Part shown: piece by piece, positions 24,983-34,251 of the stretch
How positions within the stretch are numbered: the first letter of the stretch is position 1
How the letters are laid out: each line of letters starts with the position of its first letter
Assembly (NCBI GenBank): GCA_016789405.1
Contig: JAEUPQ010000035.1
Span: 1-34,251, forward strand
Direction: 5' to 3'
Source: Lysobacteraceae bacterium
GTDB taxonomy: Bacteria; Pseudomonadota; Gammaproteobacteria; Xanthomonadales; Xanthomonadaceae
DNA: 34,251 nt
Notes under the pieces: model-generated
The model's input: the letters and a program-made list of their open reading frames with translations, nothing else
The model's database searches: none
What the model was told of the DNA's origin: nothing
Program-made: the position numbers and the translations under genes

Positions 24983-26980
24983 TCAGAACTTCCATGCCAA
25001 CGACGCGCGGACTTCGCGTCCCGGCGACGGGAAGCCGATGTACTTGCCCGATCCCGCGTGGAATCCGTAGGTGCCGTGGTCGTAGTAGAACCGGTCGAAC
25101 AGATTGTTCACCGCCAGCCCCAGCGTCAGCCGGTCGTCGTCGAGCAAGTCCCACTGCGCAAGCAGGTCGACCACACGGTAACCGGGCTTGTCGGGCGCGG
25201 TCGGCGCGATGTCGTTCCGCTCCGATTCGACGGCCCGGGCCCGCAGGCCATACTGCTGCCTGCCTGAGGTCGACACCCAGTCTCCGCGCAGGGTCCAGGT
25301 GCGGCCGATCGAGGTCCCGAGCCCAAGATCGGCATCGTTGAGCGGACGGTCCTCGAAGGTGTTGTCCGAGTTCCACACGCCCAGCGCGAGGGTCCAGCGG
25401 TCCCAGCGCTTGCCGACTTCCGCCTCGTAACCTTCGACTTCGGCACGGCCGATATTGCGCCATTCGCCCCAGACCGCCCCGCCGAGGTACACGGCCGAGA
25501 TGTAGTCGTCGATCGTCTGCCTGAATACGGTGGCCCGGGCGAATGCGCCGTCATGCTCCCATGCCACGCCGAACTCGGCGTTGTCGGCGCGCTCGCCTTC
25601 CAATCCTTCGGCGTAGGTGTAGAGCGCGCCGAAGAAGGCTTCACGGATGGTGATGCCGCGATAGGCCCGCGCATACGCCGCACGGAGGGTCAGCGCGGGC
25701 ACCGGCTTCCATTCCAGCGACAGGTTTGGGCTCAGCCCATCGCCCCCGTTCCCGATGCCGGCACTGACACCCGACACGCCGCGATGCCGATAGCGGTCGT
25801 AACGCAGGCCACCGGCGACCGTCCAGGCATCGCCCAGCGGCACGCTGCCCTGGGCGTAGACGCCATGGATGTCGGCATGTTGTTCGGTACGCCCCCAGAA
25901 CGCGGGCGGGGTGGCCCGTTGCTCGGCTTCGAGACGGTCGCGCCGATGATCGAGGCCCCAGGCAAGACTGGCCCTGCCCCAGCGCATGGTGTTGCGCGCG
26001 TCGACGCCTGTGCTGATCTGTTCCCCGCGCGAATAGACCAGACCGGTCGTGGTGCGGCGCACCTGGAAATCGACCGCGGTGCGGTAGAGGTTCGCCTCGA
26101 TGTCGACCTGCTCGCTTTCGGGATCGTAGCGATGGCGCCAGGCGACGCTGCGCCGGCGCATTTCGTGGTCCGACAGGATGAAGCGGCCGGGGAAATCGGT
26201 CATGTGCGGCCGTTCGTAGTACGTCCCGGTGTCGTCGAGGCGCTCGATCGACAGATCGACGTCGTGCGCGTCGAAACGACCGCTGAGCTTGAGCTGTCCG
26301 CGCTCGTGGTCGAAGGCCGTCGGAAAGACGCGATCGCCATTGCCGTCTTCGTAATGATCGCCATCCTGGCGCACCACCGAAGCCATGACGCCAACGCGCT
26401 CGCCGAGCGTGCCATAGACCGAGGCCACGGCCTTGCGGCTGTCGCCGTTATCGCCGTAGGCCACCTTGAACAGCGCACCGAAGCGCTGCTCCGGCCGCAG
26501 CATGTCGAAGGCATCGCGTGTCGTCACTTTCAACGCACCGGTGAGTGCGCCGGCGCCCTGCGTCGCCGGGCCGGCCCCGGCATCGAGTTCGATCGTGCGG
26601 ATGAATTCCGGCTCCAGTTGCACGCGCGACTGATGGTGGTAGAGCTCGGCCGGTTGCTGCGCGCCATCGACCGTGACGTTGAGCATCGTGTCCTCGAAGC
26701 CGCGCACGTAGATCTTCTGCGATACGACCGAGCCGCCACCGACGGCGACGCCGGATTCGTTCGACAGCAGGTCCGACAGGTCGGAAGCCTGGGTGAGCTG
26801 GATCTCCTTCCGGTCGATGCGGAAGTTGCCGGGCTCGCGCACGGCATGGACGACGACGGTATCGAGATCCTCGGGATCGAGGTTGGAGGTCGCATCGGCC
26901 TTGTCGGCGGCGCAGGCCAGGGGCGCGAGGGCGAGCAGCGTCATGCCGGCGACCGGCAGACGGAAACGAGGTGGCGTCAT
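24983..26980 (-). CDS. TonB-dependent outer-membrane receptor, probably for a ferric siderophore
   Basis: A 665-residue outer-membrane receptor. It has a signal peptide (about 1-24, ending ACAA) and then a TonB-box-like DTVVVHA (about 39-45). The plug domain carries DLSDLLSNESGVAVGGG, QKIYVRGFEDTMLNVTVDGAQQ and VELDAGAGPATQGAGAL-type segments (the last read as IELDAGAGPATQGAGALTG). A 22-strand-type barrel follows, ending in a C-terminal Phe (ASLAWKF). It takes up Fe(III)-siderophore using TonB-ExbB energy. It is divergent from the DHB siderophore operon with a Fur-like box between them, so the operon's own product is the obvious ligand. Heme-type receptors share the plug motifs and cannot be excluded. 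Confidence 0.92.
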   Translation of the reverse strand: MTPPRFRLPVAGMTLLALAPLACAADKADATSNLDPEDLDTVVVHAVREPGNFRIDRKEIQLTQASDLSDLLSNESGVAVGGGSVVSQKIYVRGFEDTMLNVTVDGAQQPAELYHHQSRVQLEPEFIRTIELDAGAGPATQGAGALTGALKVTTRDAFDMLRPEQRFGALFKVAYGDNGDSRKAVASVYGTLGERVGVMASVVRQDGDHYEDGNGDRVFPTAFDHERGQLKLSGRFDAHDVDLSIERLDDTGTYYERPHMTDFPGRFILSDHEMRRRSVAWRHRYDPESEQVDIEANLYRTAVDFQVRRTTTGLVYSRGEQISTGVDARNTMRWGRASLAWGLDHRRDRLEAEQRATPPAFWGRTEQHADIHGVYAQGSVPLGDAWTVAGGLRYDRYRHRGVSGVSAGIGNGGDGLSPNLSLEWKPVPALTLRAAYARAYRGITIREAFFGALYTYAEGLEGERADNAEFGVAWEHDGAFARATVFRQTIDDYISAVYLGGAVWGEWRNIGRAEVEGYEAEVGKRWDRWTLALGVWNSDNTFEDRPLNDADLGLGTSIGRTWTLRGDWVSTSGRQQYGLRARAVESERNDIAPTAPDKPGYRVVDLLAQWDLLDDDRLTLGLAVNNLFDRFYYDHGTYGFHAGSGKYIGFPSPGREVRASLAWKF

Positions 26981-27106
26981 GGATCAGCAGTCCTTCTTGA
27001 AGGCGTCAATGCGGGAGCGGGCTGGCCTGCATCTGGCGACTGCTGGATCGTCGTGGCCCTGGCGGCGGCACCGGCGGATGTCCGGTCGATGCGCGCCATC
27101 GATTGT

Positions 27107-27127
27107 AAATGCAAATCACTCTCATTT
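27107..27127. promoter_or_regulatory. Fur-box-like site in the divergent siderophore control region
   Basis: AAATGCAAATCACTCTCATTT is read at this site; it matches the general form of Fur boxes of pseudomonads and xanthomonads (AATGxxAATxxxTxxCATTT). It is the only AT-rich patch in the 248-base space between the receptor gene and entC, about 102 bases before the entC ATG and 127 before the receptor ATG, so one site could control both. Confidence 0.65.
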
Positions 27128-27228
27128 AAACTCGCCGCATCGCCCCTGGAACCGGGGCGTCGGGAGCAAGCCGGCGAGGACGCCTGCCAGCCATTCGATC
27201 GATCGATGCGCACGCAGGAGTTCCCCCC

Positions 27229-28476
27229 ATGCCCTTTGCATCACCGTCTCCGGAAACGGGGCACCCCCACCGTCGTCAGAACGCCCTCCCCATCCCGGGC
27301 AGGAGCAGCGCGACCGCCACGTCGTCGGCGCTGCTCCCGGAATTCCGCGACGGCGACGCCTGTTTCGCGTCGCCGACCGCTTCCCTGCATGCACGCGGCA
27401 TCGAGGCCGCCCTTCCCGCCTGCACGCGCGGCGACCTGCCCGATCTCGCCGCCGAACTGCTGGACCGCCATGCGCGAGGCCGTCGTTTCCTGCCGCTGAT
27501 CGGCGCGATCCCCTTCGCCGACGAAGCGGCGCCGAGGCTGTGGATTCCCGAGCAGGCCCTGTTCGCGCCGGGACGCGCGCGTCGCGTCGCGTCGATCGCC
27601 GCGTGCAGCGCAGTGAACGTCGCTCCCACGCGAACCGTGGCGCTGCCAACGCCGGCGCGCTATGTCGACAATGTCGCCCATGCCCTCGCCCGCATCGAGG
27701 CCGGCGCGCTGGACAAGGTGGTGATGTCGCGTGCGCTGACGCTGGACCTGTGCGTCGACGTGCCACGGCTGCTCGCGGCACTGATCGAACGCAATCCCGA
27801 GGCCTACAGCTTCGCGATGACGCTCGACGACGCAGGGTCAGGCTGCCTGGTCGGCAGCAGTCCCGAACTGCTGCTGTCGAAGCGCGGCGAATGCATCGCT
27901 TCGAATCCACTGGCCGGCTCGATCCCGCGTTCTCCCGACCCGGTGGAGGACGCGCGTCGCGCACAGGCACTGCTGCACTCGGCCAAGGACCAGCGCGAAC
28001 ACGCGCACGTCGCCGAAGCCGTGGCCGACACCCTTGCACCGTGGTGTCGCTCCTTGTCGGTGCCGACCGGTCCCGAGCTGCGCGCGACGCCGACGATGTG
28101 GCATCTGTCGACCCGGATCGACGGCGTGCTGCGCGACCCGCACACGCCGTCGATCGCGCTCGCATTGGCGCTGCACCCGACGCCTGCGGTCTGCGGGCAT
28201 CCGACACGGGAAGCGCGTGCGCTGATCGACGCGATCGAAGGCTTCCCGCGCGGCATGTTCACCGGCCTCGTGGGCTGGTGCGATGCGGGCGGCGACGGCG
28301 AATGGGCGGTAAGCATCCGCTGCGCGGAAATCGCAGAGGAACGGGCGACGCTGTACGCCGGCGCCGGCATCGTCGCCGGTTCGGATCCGCAGGCGGAACT
28401 GGCGGAAACGCGCGCGAAAATGGCGACGATGCTGCAGGCCATGGGCCTCTCGCACCTGGCGGAGACGCTGCCATGA
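27229..28476 (+). CDS. entC: Isochorismate synthase (EntC/DhbC type)
   Basis: A 415-residue chorismate-utilising enzyme that converts chorismate to isochorismate, the first step to 2,3-dihydroxybenzoate (DHB). Family signatures are LDKVVMSRAL with the catalytic lysine (near residue 164), ASNPLAGSIPR, LHPTPAVCG, FPRGMFTGLVGWCDAGGDGEW and AGAGIVAGSDPQAELAET. The ribosome site AGGAG (27216-27220) is 8 bases before the ATG. The first 35 residues are low-complexity. It starts the operon entC-entE-entB-C domain-entA; the stop overlaps entE as ATGA. Confidence 0.93.
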   Translation: MPFASPSPETGHPHRRQNALPIPGRSSATATSSALLPEFRDGDACFASPTASLHARGIEAALPACTRGDLPDLAAELLDRHARGRRFLPLIGAIPFADEAAPRLWIPEQALFAPGRARRVASIAACSAVNVAPTRTVALPTPARYVDNVAHALARIEAGALDKVVMSRALTLDLCVDVPRLLAALIERNPEAYSFAMTLDDAGSGCLVGSSPELLLSKRGECIASNPLAGSIPRSPDPVEDARRAQALLHSAKDQREHAHVAEAVADTLAPWCRSLSVPTGPELRATPTMWHLSTRIDGVLRDPHTPSIALALALHPTPAVCGHPTREARALIDAIEGFPRGMFTGLVGWCDAGGDGEWAVSIRCAEIAEERATLYAGAGIVAGSDPQAELAETRAKMATMLQAMGLSHLAETLP

Positions 28477-30161
28477 GCGCACAAGATGCGTCCAAGCATC
28501 GCAGCGCCACCTGGCCCGAGGACATCGCGCAACGCTATCGCGCGCTCGGCTACTGGACCGGCGACACCCTGCACGCCCACCTCGAACGTGCGGCCGCGCG
28601 GCATCCGCAGCGCACGGCCCTTGTCTGCGGCACGCGTCGCTGGACGCATGCCGGATTGCAGGCACACATCCTCGCCGCCGCCGCGGGCCTGCACGCAGCA
28701 GGCATCGGCGCAGGCGACCGGGTGATCGTGCAGTTGCCGAACATCGCCGAATTCGTGGTCGCGACCTTCGGCCTGTTCCGGATCGGCGCGGTGCCGCTGT
28801 TCGCGCAGGTCGCGCATCGCCGCTCGGAAATCACGCAGTTCATCGAACAGGGCGACGTGAGCGCATGGATCACCGTGGACCGGCACGCCGGCTTCGACCA
28901 TCGGGCCCTCGTGCGGGAAGTACGCGCGCTGCGCCCGACGCTGCGCTCGGTGCTCATCGTCGGCGACGCGGCGGAATTCGCATCCTTCGACGCGCTGTGC
29001 GCACCGGGCGCAGCCGTCGTGGTGGATGCGTCGGACAGCGGCGCGGCGGCCTGCGACATCGCGTTGCTGCAGCTGTCCGGAGGCAGCACCGGCATCCCGA
29101 AGCTGATCCCGCGCACCCATGACGACTACCTGTACAGCATCCGCGAAAGCGCGCGGATCTGCGCCATCGACGAGCAGACGGTGTTCCTCTGCGCGCTGCC
29201 GGCCTCGCACAACTTCACCATGAGTTCTCCCGGCATCTTCGGGGTGCTCGGCGCCGGTGGATGCGTGGTGATGACGCGCGCTGCCGACCCTGCGACCTGC
29301 TTCGCGCTCATCGAGCGCGAAGGCGTGGACACCGTGGCGCTGGTCCCCGCGCTCGCGCAGGCATGGCTGGACTCGTCGAAACGTCGAGACCACGACCTGC
29401 GCAGCCTGCGCCTGGTGCAGATCGGCGGCGCGCACCTCGCACCGAGCATCGCGGCGCGGGTCGAACCCGAACTCGGCGGCACGCTGCAGCAGGTCTTCGG
29501 CATGGCCGAGGGACTGGTGAACTACACGCGCCTCGACGATCCGCCGGAGCGGCGCATCGGCGCGCAGGGCCGGCCGATCAGCCCCGGCGACGAGATCCGC
29601 ATCGTCGATGACGAGGACTGCGAGGTACCCGAAGGCCAGGTCGGCCATCTGCTCGCGCGCGGTCCGTACACCATCCGCGGCTACTACCGCAGCACGCACA
29701 TCGATTTCGACGCCTGGGGACGGGATCCGGACACTGGCGCCTTCACCACGGACGGCTTCTACCGCACCGGCGATCGCGTGCGACGCACGTCCGACGGGGA
29801 CCTGGTGGTGGTCGGGCGCGCCAAGGACCAGATCAATCGTGGCGGAGAGAAAATCGCGGCCGAAGAAGTCGAAGCGCACCTGCTCGCGCATCCGGACATC
29901 GTGGAGGCGGCACTGGTCGCCGTGCCCGATCATGCGCTGGGCGAGAAGCCCTGCGCCTTCATCGTCGGCCGCGACACGCTGCCGACCGTCCGCGCGCTGC
30001 AGGTCTTCCTGCGCGGGCGCGGCATCGCCGACTACAAGATTCCCGACCGCTGCATCGCGATCGGATCGCTGCCGCGCACACCGATCGGAAAGATCGACAA
30101 GCCCGCGCTGCGACGCCTGCTCGTTGCGCACACCGCCCCCACCGAGACCGCCCTGCCATGA
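28473..30161 (+). CDS. entE: 2,3-Dihydroxybenzoate-AMP ligase (EntE/DhbE type)
   Basis: A 562-residue stand-alone adenylation enzyme. It activates DHB with ATP and loads it on the aryl carrier domain of EntB. Core motifs are LSGGSTGIPKLIPRTHDDY (201-219), the aryl-acid pocket PASHNFTMSSPG with His246 and Asn247 as in DhbE, FGMAEGLVNYTRLDD, FYRTGDRVRR and the catalytic lysine region LPRTPIGKIDKPALRR. The start at 28473 overlaps the entC stop by four bases; longer versions of the frame are arginine-rich shadow. The length is slightly above E. coli EntE (536). Confidence 0.94.
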   Translation: MSAQDASKHRSATWPEDIAQRYRALGYWTGDTLHAHLERAAARHPQRTALVCGTRRWTHAGLQAHILAAAAGLHAAGIGAGDRVIVQLPNIAEFVVATFGLFRIGAVPLFAQVAHRRSEITQFIEQGDVSAWITVDRHAGFDHRALVREVRALRPTLRSVLIVGDAAEFASFDALCAPGAAVVVDASDSGAAACDIALLQLSGGSTGIPKLIPRTHDDYLYSIRESARICAIDEQTVFLCALPASHNFTMSSPGIFGVLGAGGCVVMTRAADPATCFALIEREGVDTVALVPALAQAWLDSSKRRDHDLRSLRLVQIGGAHLAPSIAARVEPELGGTLQQVFGMAEGLVNYTRLDDPPERRIGAQGRPISPGDEIRIVDDEDCEVPEGQVGHLLARGPYTIRGYYRSTHIDFDAWGRDPDTGAFTTDGFYRTGDRVRRTSDGDLVVVGRAKDQINRGGEKIAAEEVEAHLLAHPDIVEAALVAVPDHALGEKPCAFIVGRDTLPTVRALQVFLRGRGIADYKIPDRCIAIGSLPRTPIGKIDKPALRRLLVAHTAPTETALP

Positions 30162-31063
30162 CCATTCCCCGCATCGCCGGCTATCCGATGCCGCACGCGC
30201 TCGACCTGCCCGACAACCGCGTGGCGTGGATGCCCGATCCCACGCGCGCGGTCCTGCTGCTGCACGATCTCCAGGACTACTTCCTCGACTTCTACGACCG
30301 CACGCAGCCGCCCGTGCCCGAGCTGGTGCGCAACGTGCTGGCGATCCGCGAGGCCTGCGACGCGCAAGGCGTGCCGGTCATCTACAGTCGACAGCCGGAA
30401 TTGCAGACATCCGAACAGCGCGGCCTGCTGCAGCCATGGTGGGGACCGGGCGTCACCGCGCAGCCGGAACGCGCCGGCATCGACACCGCCGTTGCGCCAC
30501 GCGAGACCGATCGCGTGCTGACCAAGTGGCGCTACAGCGCCTTCGTCTCCACCGGCCTGCGCGAACTGATGCACGAGGCGGGCCGCGACCAGCTCATCGT
30601 CTGCGGGATCTACGCACACATCGGCGTGCAGACGACCGCCGTCGACGCCTTCATGCACGACATCCAGCCGTTCGTGATCGGCGATGCGGTCGCGGATTTC
30701 TCGCTCGGGGAACACCGCCAGGCGCTGGACTGGATCGCGGGACGCTGCGGCGTGGTGATCGACCATCGTCGCTGCATCGAATCGCTGCACGAACCCGGTG
30801 GCCTGCCCACCAGCCTGGACGTCCTGCGCCAGGCGCTGGCGCGCGCGCTTGACCTGCCACTCGACGAAGTGGACGCCGATGACAATCCGCTGCATCTCGG
30901 GCTGGATTCGATCCGGCTGATGGCGCTGCTCGAGCGCTGGACCCGCGACGGCGCGACGCTGGGCTTCGTCGATCTGGCCGAACGCGCCACGATCGGCGAA
31001 TGGTGGGCGCTGATCGCATCGCAGTTGAACGCGACCGCACAACACACGGAGACAACGGCATGA
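30158..31063 (+). CDS. entB: Isochorismatase with aryl carrier domain (EntB type)
   Basis: A 301-residue two-domain protein. The isochorismatase domain (1-205) has LLLHDLQDYFLD with Asp37, LTKWRYSAF with the catalytic lysine, and CGIYAHIGV, where other hydrolases have a nucleophilic Cys; EntB-type enzymes lack it too. It releases pyruvate from isochorismate to give 2,3-dihydro-DHB. The C-terminal aryl carrier domain (about 220-290) has the phosphopantetheine serine in LHLGLDSIRLM (Ser251). EntE loads DHB here and the condensation protein downstream takes it off. ATGA overlaps lie at both ends. Confidence 0.94.
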   Translation: MTIPRIAGYPMPHALDLPDNRVAWMPDPTRAVLLLHDLQDYFLDFYDRTQPPVPELVRNVLAIREACDAQGVPVIYSRQPELQTSEQRGLLQPWWGPGVTAQPERAGIDTAVAPRETDRVLTKWRYSAFVSTGLRELMHEAGRDQLIVCGIYAHIGVQTTAVDAFMHDIQPFVIGDAVADFSLGEHRQALDWIAGRCGVVIDHRRCIESLHEPGGLPTSLDVLRQALARALDLPLDEVDADDNPLHLGLDSIRLMALLERWTRDGATLGFVDLAERATIGEWWALIASQLNATAQHTETTA

Positions 31064-32415
31064 GCGCGGTCCGCGACATCCCCTTCTCCACTGCGGCGCT
31101 GCCGCTGACCGCACCGCAGTACGGCATGTGGGCCGCGCAGCAGCTCGACCCGGCCAGCAGCGCGTTCTGGACCGCCGAGGCCGTGGAACTGGAAGGTCCG
31201 CTCGACATCGAGGCATTGCGCACGGCGATCGAAACCACGCTGACCGCCTGCGATGCGCTGCACATGCGCTACTGGACGCTCGACGACGACGACGACGTGG
31301 TGCAGTCGCCACGTCCATCGCGCGCGGTGCAGTTGCCCCTGATCGACCTGCGCGGCCATGACGACCCCGCACGCGTGGCCTGGAACACGATGCACGCCGA
31401 CCTGCGCGCGCCGGTCGATCTCGACCTGCATCCGCTGTACGCGACCACACTCTTTCGGCTCGACGACCAACGCCATCTCTGGCATCTGCGCAGCCACCAC
31501 ATCGCGCTCGACGGCTTCGGCTATCTGCTGCTGATCCATCGTGTGGCCGAAGTCTATTCGGCCCTGCGGCGCGGCCAGCCCGTGCCGGCGGGCCGCGACT
31601 GGTCGCTGCAACCTCTGCTGGCCGAAGAGCGCGCGTATCGCGCCTCGCCGGCCTGCGCGAAGGATCGCGCGTTCTGGGGCGACCAGTTGCAGCACGCACC
31701 GCCGCCGGCGCGGCTGTCGTCGGGCGAACCGGACGACGGCGCGCCGCGGTCCTCGCGCAGACGCCTGCCCGCCAGCGATTACCCGCGCTGGCAGGCCGCC
31801 GCGCGCGCCTGTGGCGTCGACTGGGCCGCCTGGCTGATCGCCTGCATCGCGGCATGGATGCATGCGCGCGGCGGTCACACCGAGGTGACGCCCGGCCTGC
31901 TCGTGATGAACCGACTCGGCTCGGTCGCACTGGGCGTCCCGTGCATGGCGATGAACGTGGTGCCGCTGCGCCTGCGCGTGGACGCGAACCAGCCCTTCCG
32001 CGAACTGGCCGCGCACGTCGCCACCGCGATGCGCGCGATCCGGCCACACCAGCGCTACAACTACGAATGGATGCGGATCGATCATGGCCTGGACGGCACG
32101 CATCGCCAGTTCTACGGCCCGGTGGTGAACCTGCTGCCGTTCGATCGCGGTTTCGTGTTCGAGGGTCTGCACAGTCGCGCACATCCGGTGGCGGTCGGTC
32201 CCGCCGACGACCTCGACCTGACGATCTCGCCGCTGGCCGACAGCGTGCGTTTCGACATCGAGGCCAACGCCGGCCTGTACGACGAAACGACCCTGCGCGC
32301 GCACCACGACGCACTGCTGGCCCTGGTGGCGCAGGCCGCGCGTGCGCCGGATCTGCGCCTCGCCGACCTGCTGGCGCAGGCATCGGTGGTCGCGCCGGTG
32401 GAGGCCGGCGCGTGA
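31060..32415 (+). CDS. Free-standing NRPS condensation domain (VibH-like amide synthase)
   Basis: A 451-residue protein that is one condensation domain and nothing more. The active-site motif HHxxxDG is HHIALDG (146-152), preceded by the N-terminal PLTAPQYGMWAAQQLDP motif (C1) and followed by VTPGLLVMNR, CMAMNVVPLRLRV (C4) and YGPVVNLLPFDRGF (C5). E. coli EntF has C, A, T and TE domains (about 1290 residues); here A, T and TE are missing with no trace downstream. VibH of Vibrio cholerae is the known model: a lone C domain that joins DHB on its carrier to a free amine. By analogy this one likely acylates a diamine or polyamine. The start overlaps entB by ATGA and the stop overlaps entA as GTGA. 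Confidence 0.9.
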   Translation: MSAVRDIPFSTAALPLTAPQYGMWAAQQLDPASSAFWTAEAVELEGPLDIEALRTAIETTLTACDALHMRYWTLDDDDDVVQSPRPSRAVQLPLIDLRGHDDPARVAWNTMHADLRAPVDLDLHPLYATTLFRLDDQRHLWHLRSHHIALDGFGYLLLIHRVAEVYSALRRGQPVPAGRDWSLQPLLAEERAYRASPACAKDRAFWGDQLQHAPPPARLSSGEPDDGAPRSSRRRLPASDYPRWQAAARACGVDWAAWLIACIAAWMHARGGHTEVTPGLLVMNRLGSVALGVPCMAMNVVPLRLRVDANQPFRELAAHVATAMRAIRPHQRYNYEWMRIDHGLDGTHRQFYGPVVNLLPFDRGFVFEGLHSRAHPVAVGPADDLDLTISPLADSVRFDIEANAGLYDETTLRAHHDALLALVAQAARAPDLRLADLLAQASVVAPVEAGA

Positions 32416-33176
32416 GTCACGCAGGCGACTTCGCCGGCCGCGTCGCCCTCGTCACCGGCGCGGCCGGCGACATCGGTCGCGCCATCGCGGCCACGCTCGC
32501 AGCCGGTGGCGCGCGCGTGGCCGCGAGCGATCTCGACGGCATGGCGCTGCCTGCGGACCACGTCGCGCTCGCCCTGCCCTGCGACGTGGGCGATGCGCAG
32601 GCAGTCGAGGCGCTGGTCGATGCGGTCGAGCGCGAGCTGGGGCCGATCGACCATCTCGCCCATGCCGCCGGCGTGCTGCGGGTCGCGGACACGGTGGATC
32701 TGGCCGAGGACGACTGGGACCACTGCATGCGCGTGAACGCGCGCGGCACCTTCCTGGTCACCCGCGCGGTGGCGCGGCGCATGGCCGCGCGCCAACGCGG
32801 CAGCATCGTGGTCGTCGGCTCCAACGCCGCCACCGCGCCGCGCACCGGCATGGCGGCCTATGCCGCATCGAAAGCCGCCGTACACCAGCAGGTGCGTTGC
32901 CTCGCGCTGGAACTGGCGCCGCTGGGCATCCGCTGCAATCTCGTCTCGCCAGGTTCGACGGACACCGCGATGCAGCGTGCGTTCGCCGCGACCGAAGACG
33001 ATCGCCAGCGCATCCTCCGGGGCGACCCGGACCGATTCCGCCTCGGCGTGCCGGTCGGCCGGATCGCCGCCCCGGAGGACGTGGCCCACGCCGTGGCGTT
33101 CCTGCTTTCGGACCGCGCGCGGCACATCGTCCTCCACGATCTGCGGGTGGATGGTGGAGCGACCCTCGACGGGTAG
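32412..33176 (+). CDS. entA: 2,3-Dihydro-2,3-dihydroxybenzoate dehydrogenase (EntA type)
   Basis: A 254-residue short-chain dehydrogenase that oxidises dihydro-DHB to DHB with NAD+. Visible are the cofactor motif TGAAGDIG (about 16-23), HAAGVLRVADT, the catalytic Ser block VVGSNAATAP and YAASK (Tyr and Lys). HAAGVLR, NARGTF and CNLVSPGSTDTAMQ are typical of EntA. The start is GTG 32412, overlapping the condensation gene as GTGA; no ATG lies near enough to serve. It is the last gene of the siderophore operon and completes the DHB pathway. Confidence 0.93.
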   Translation: MSHAGDFAGRVALVTGAAGDIGRAIAATLAAGGARVAASDLDGMALPADHVALALPCDVGDAQAVEALVDAVERELGPIDHLAHAAGVLRVADTVDLAEDDWDHCMRVNARGTFLVTRAVARRMAARQRGSIVVVGSNAATAPRTGMAAYAASKAAVHQQVRCLALELAPLGIRCNLVSPGSTDTAMQRAFAATEDDRQRILRGDPDRFRLGVPVGRIAAPEDVAHAVAFLLSDRARHIVLHDLRVDGGATLDG

Positions 33177-33193
33177 CCGACATGCGCCAAGCG

Positions 33194-33207
33194 CCTGATC
33201 GATCAGG
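33194..33207. repeat. Perfect 14-bp palindrome between entA and parC
   Basis: CCTGATCGATCAGG reads the same on both strands. It lies 17 bases after the entA stop. It could end entA transcription as a small hairpin or be a binding site; the sequence gives no more. Confidence 0.4.
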
Positions 33208-33250
33208 GACTTGCGGCCAATGGCGTCCCCCTTCCGCCACGGGCTCCGGG

Positions 33251-33256
33251 TAGAAT
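33251..33256 (+). promoter_or_regulatory. Candidate -10 box (TAGAAT) for parC
   Basis: GGGTAGAATCGGCCC lies 36 bases before the parC ATG, a position that would give a leader of about 30 bases. No good -35 is seen at 17 bases. Confidence 0.4.
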
Positions 33257-33292
33257 CGGCCCTCACGCTTTCCCGGATCGAAGTAAGCCACG

Positions 33293-34251
<959 letters not shown>

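Noticed and set aside
25553..27499. A 648-codon plus-strand frame opposite the TonB receptor
   Set aside because: It is antisense to a receptor with a clear signal peptide, plug and barrel end, and it runs into the entC region. No motif is seen.
27804..30131. A 775-codon minus-strand frame opposite entC and entE
   Set aside because: It is antisense to two genes with full catalytic motifs; composition is that of a complementary-strand shadow.
30032..32383. A 783-codon minus-strand frame opposite entB and the condensation domain
   Set aside because: Extremely Arg-rich in its first half, no motifs, and antisense to genes joined by four-base overlaps.

Overview
The window is a stretch of GC-rich gammaproteobacterial chromosome, most like the Xanthomonadaceae/Lysobacterales (Lysobacter, Luteimonas, Stenotrophomonas type). 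This is inferred from the protein families, the gene order and the TAGAAT-type promoter boxes; no database was searched. No insertion sequence, prophage, CRISPR array or rRNA is visible. Both ends cut genes: uvrA on the left and parC on the right.

Layout: (1) 1-3.0 kb: the uvrA 3' end, a YbgC-type thioesterase, a periplasmic PCu(A)C copper chaperone and an ECI1-like enoyl-CoA isomerase. (2) 3.1-6.1 kb, minus strand: ArsC-like protein, SseA sulfurtransferase, NudL-type Nudix hydrolase and DUF1289 protein in a tight run, then an exported FKBP isomerase. (3) 6.3-8.35 kb: enoyl-CoA hydratase, a hypothetical protein and nth. (4) 8.4-15.0 kb: a phosphate regulon with an OprP-type porin divergent from pstS-pstC-pstA-pstB-phoU. 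Pho-box-like 11-bp repeats lie on both sides of the shared intergenic region. (5) 15.2-18.2 kb: ECF sigma factor, a secreted cysteine-repeat peptide, a DUF692/MNIO enzyme and a DUF2063 partner. This is a bufferin/Hvf-like RiPP locus. (6) 18.3-24.5 kb: RNase T, an AT-richer orphan gene, a small membrane protein, rlmB, an HI0933-like flavoprotein and rnr. (7) tRNA-Leu(CAG). (8) 25.0-33.2 kb: a TonB-dependent receptor divergent from a catecholate siderophore operon (entC, entE, entB, a free-standing condensation domain, entA) across a Fur-like box. (9) parC.

The most notable locus is region 5. Its 170-residue precursor carries one EGNCG and nine EGKCG motifs, five cysteines on each side of a pair of canonical EF-hands. 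EGKCG cysteines are known substrates of MNIO/DUF2063 enzyme pairs, which make copper-binding thio-oxazole or oxazolone/thioamide groups. An embedded calcium-binding module is not a precursor design I recognise. A 14-bp tandem repeat array begins inside the last codons of the precursor gene. The siderophore operon is the second point of interest: it has a VibH-like lone condensation domain instead of EntF, so the product is probably a DHB-amine conjugate and not enterobactin.
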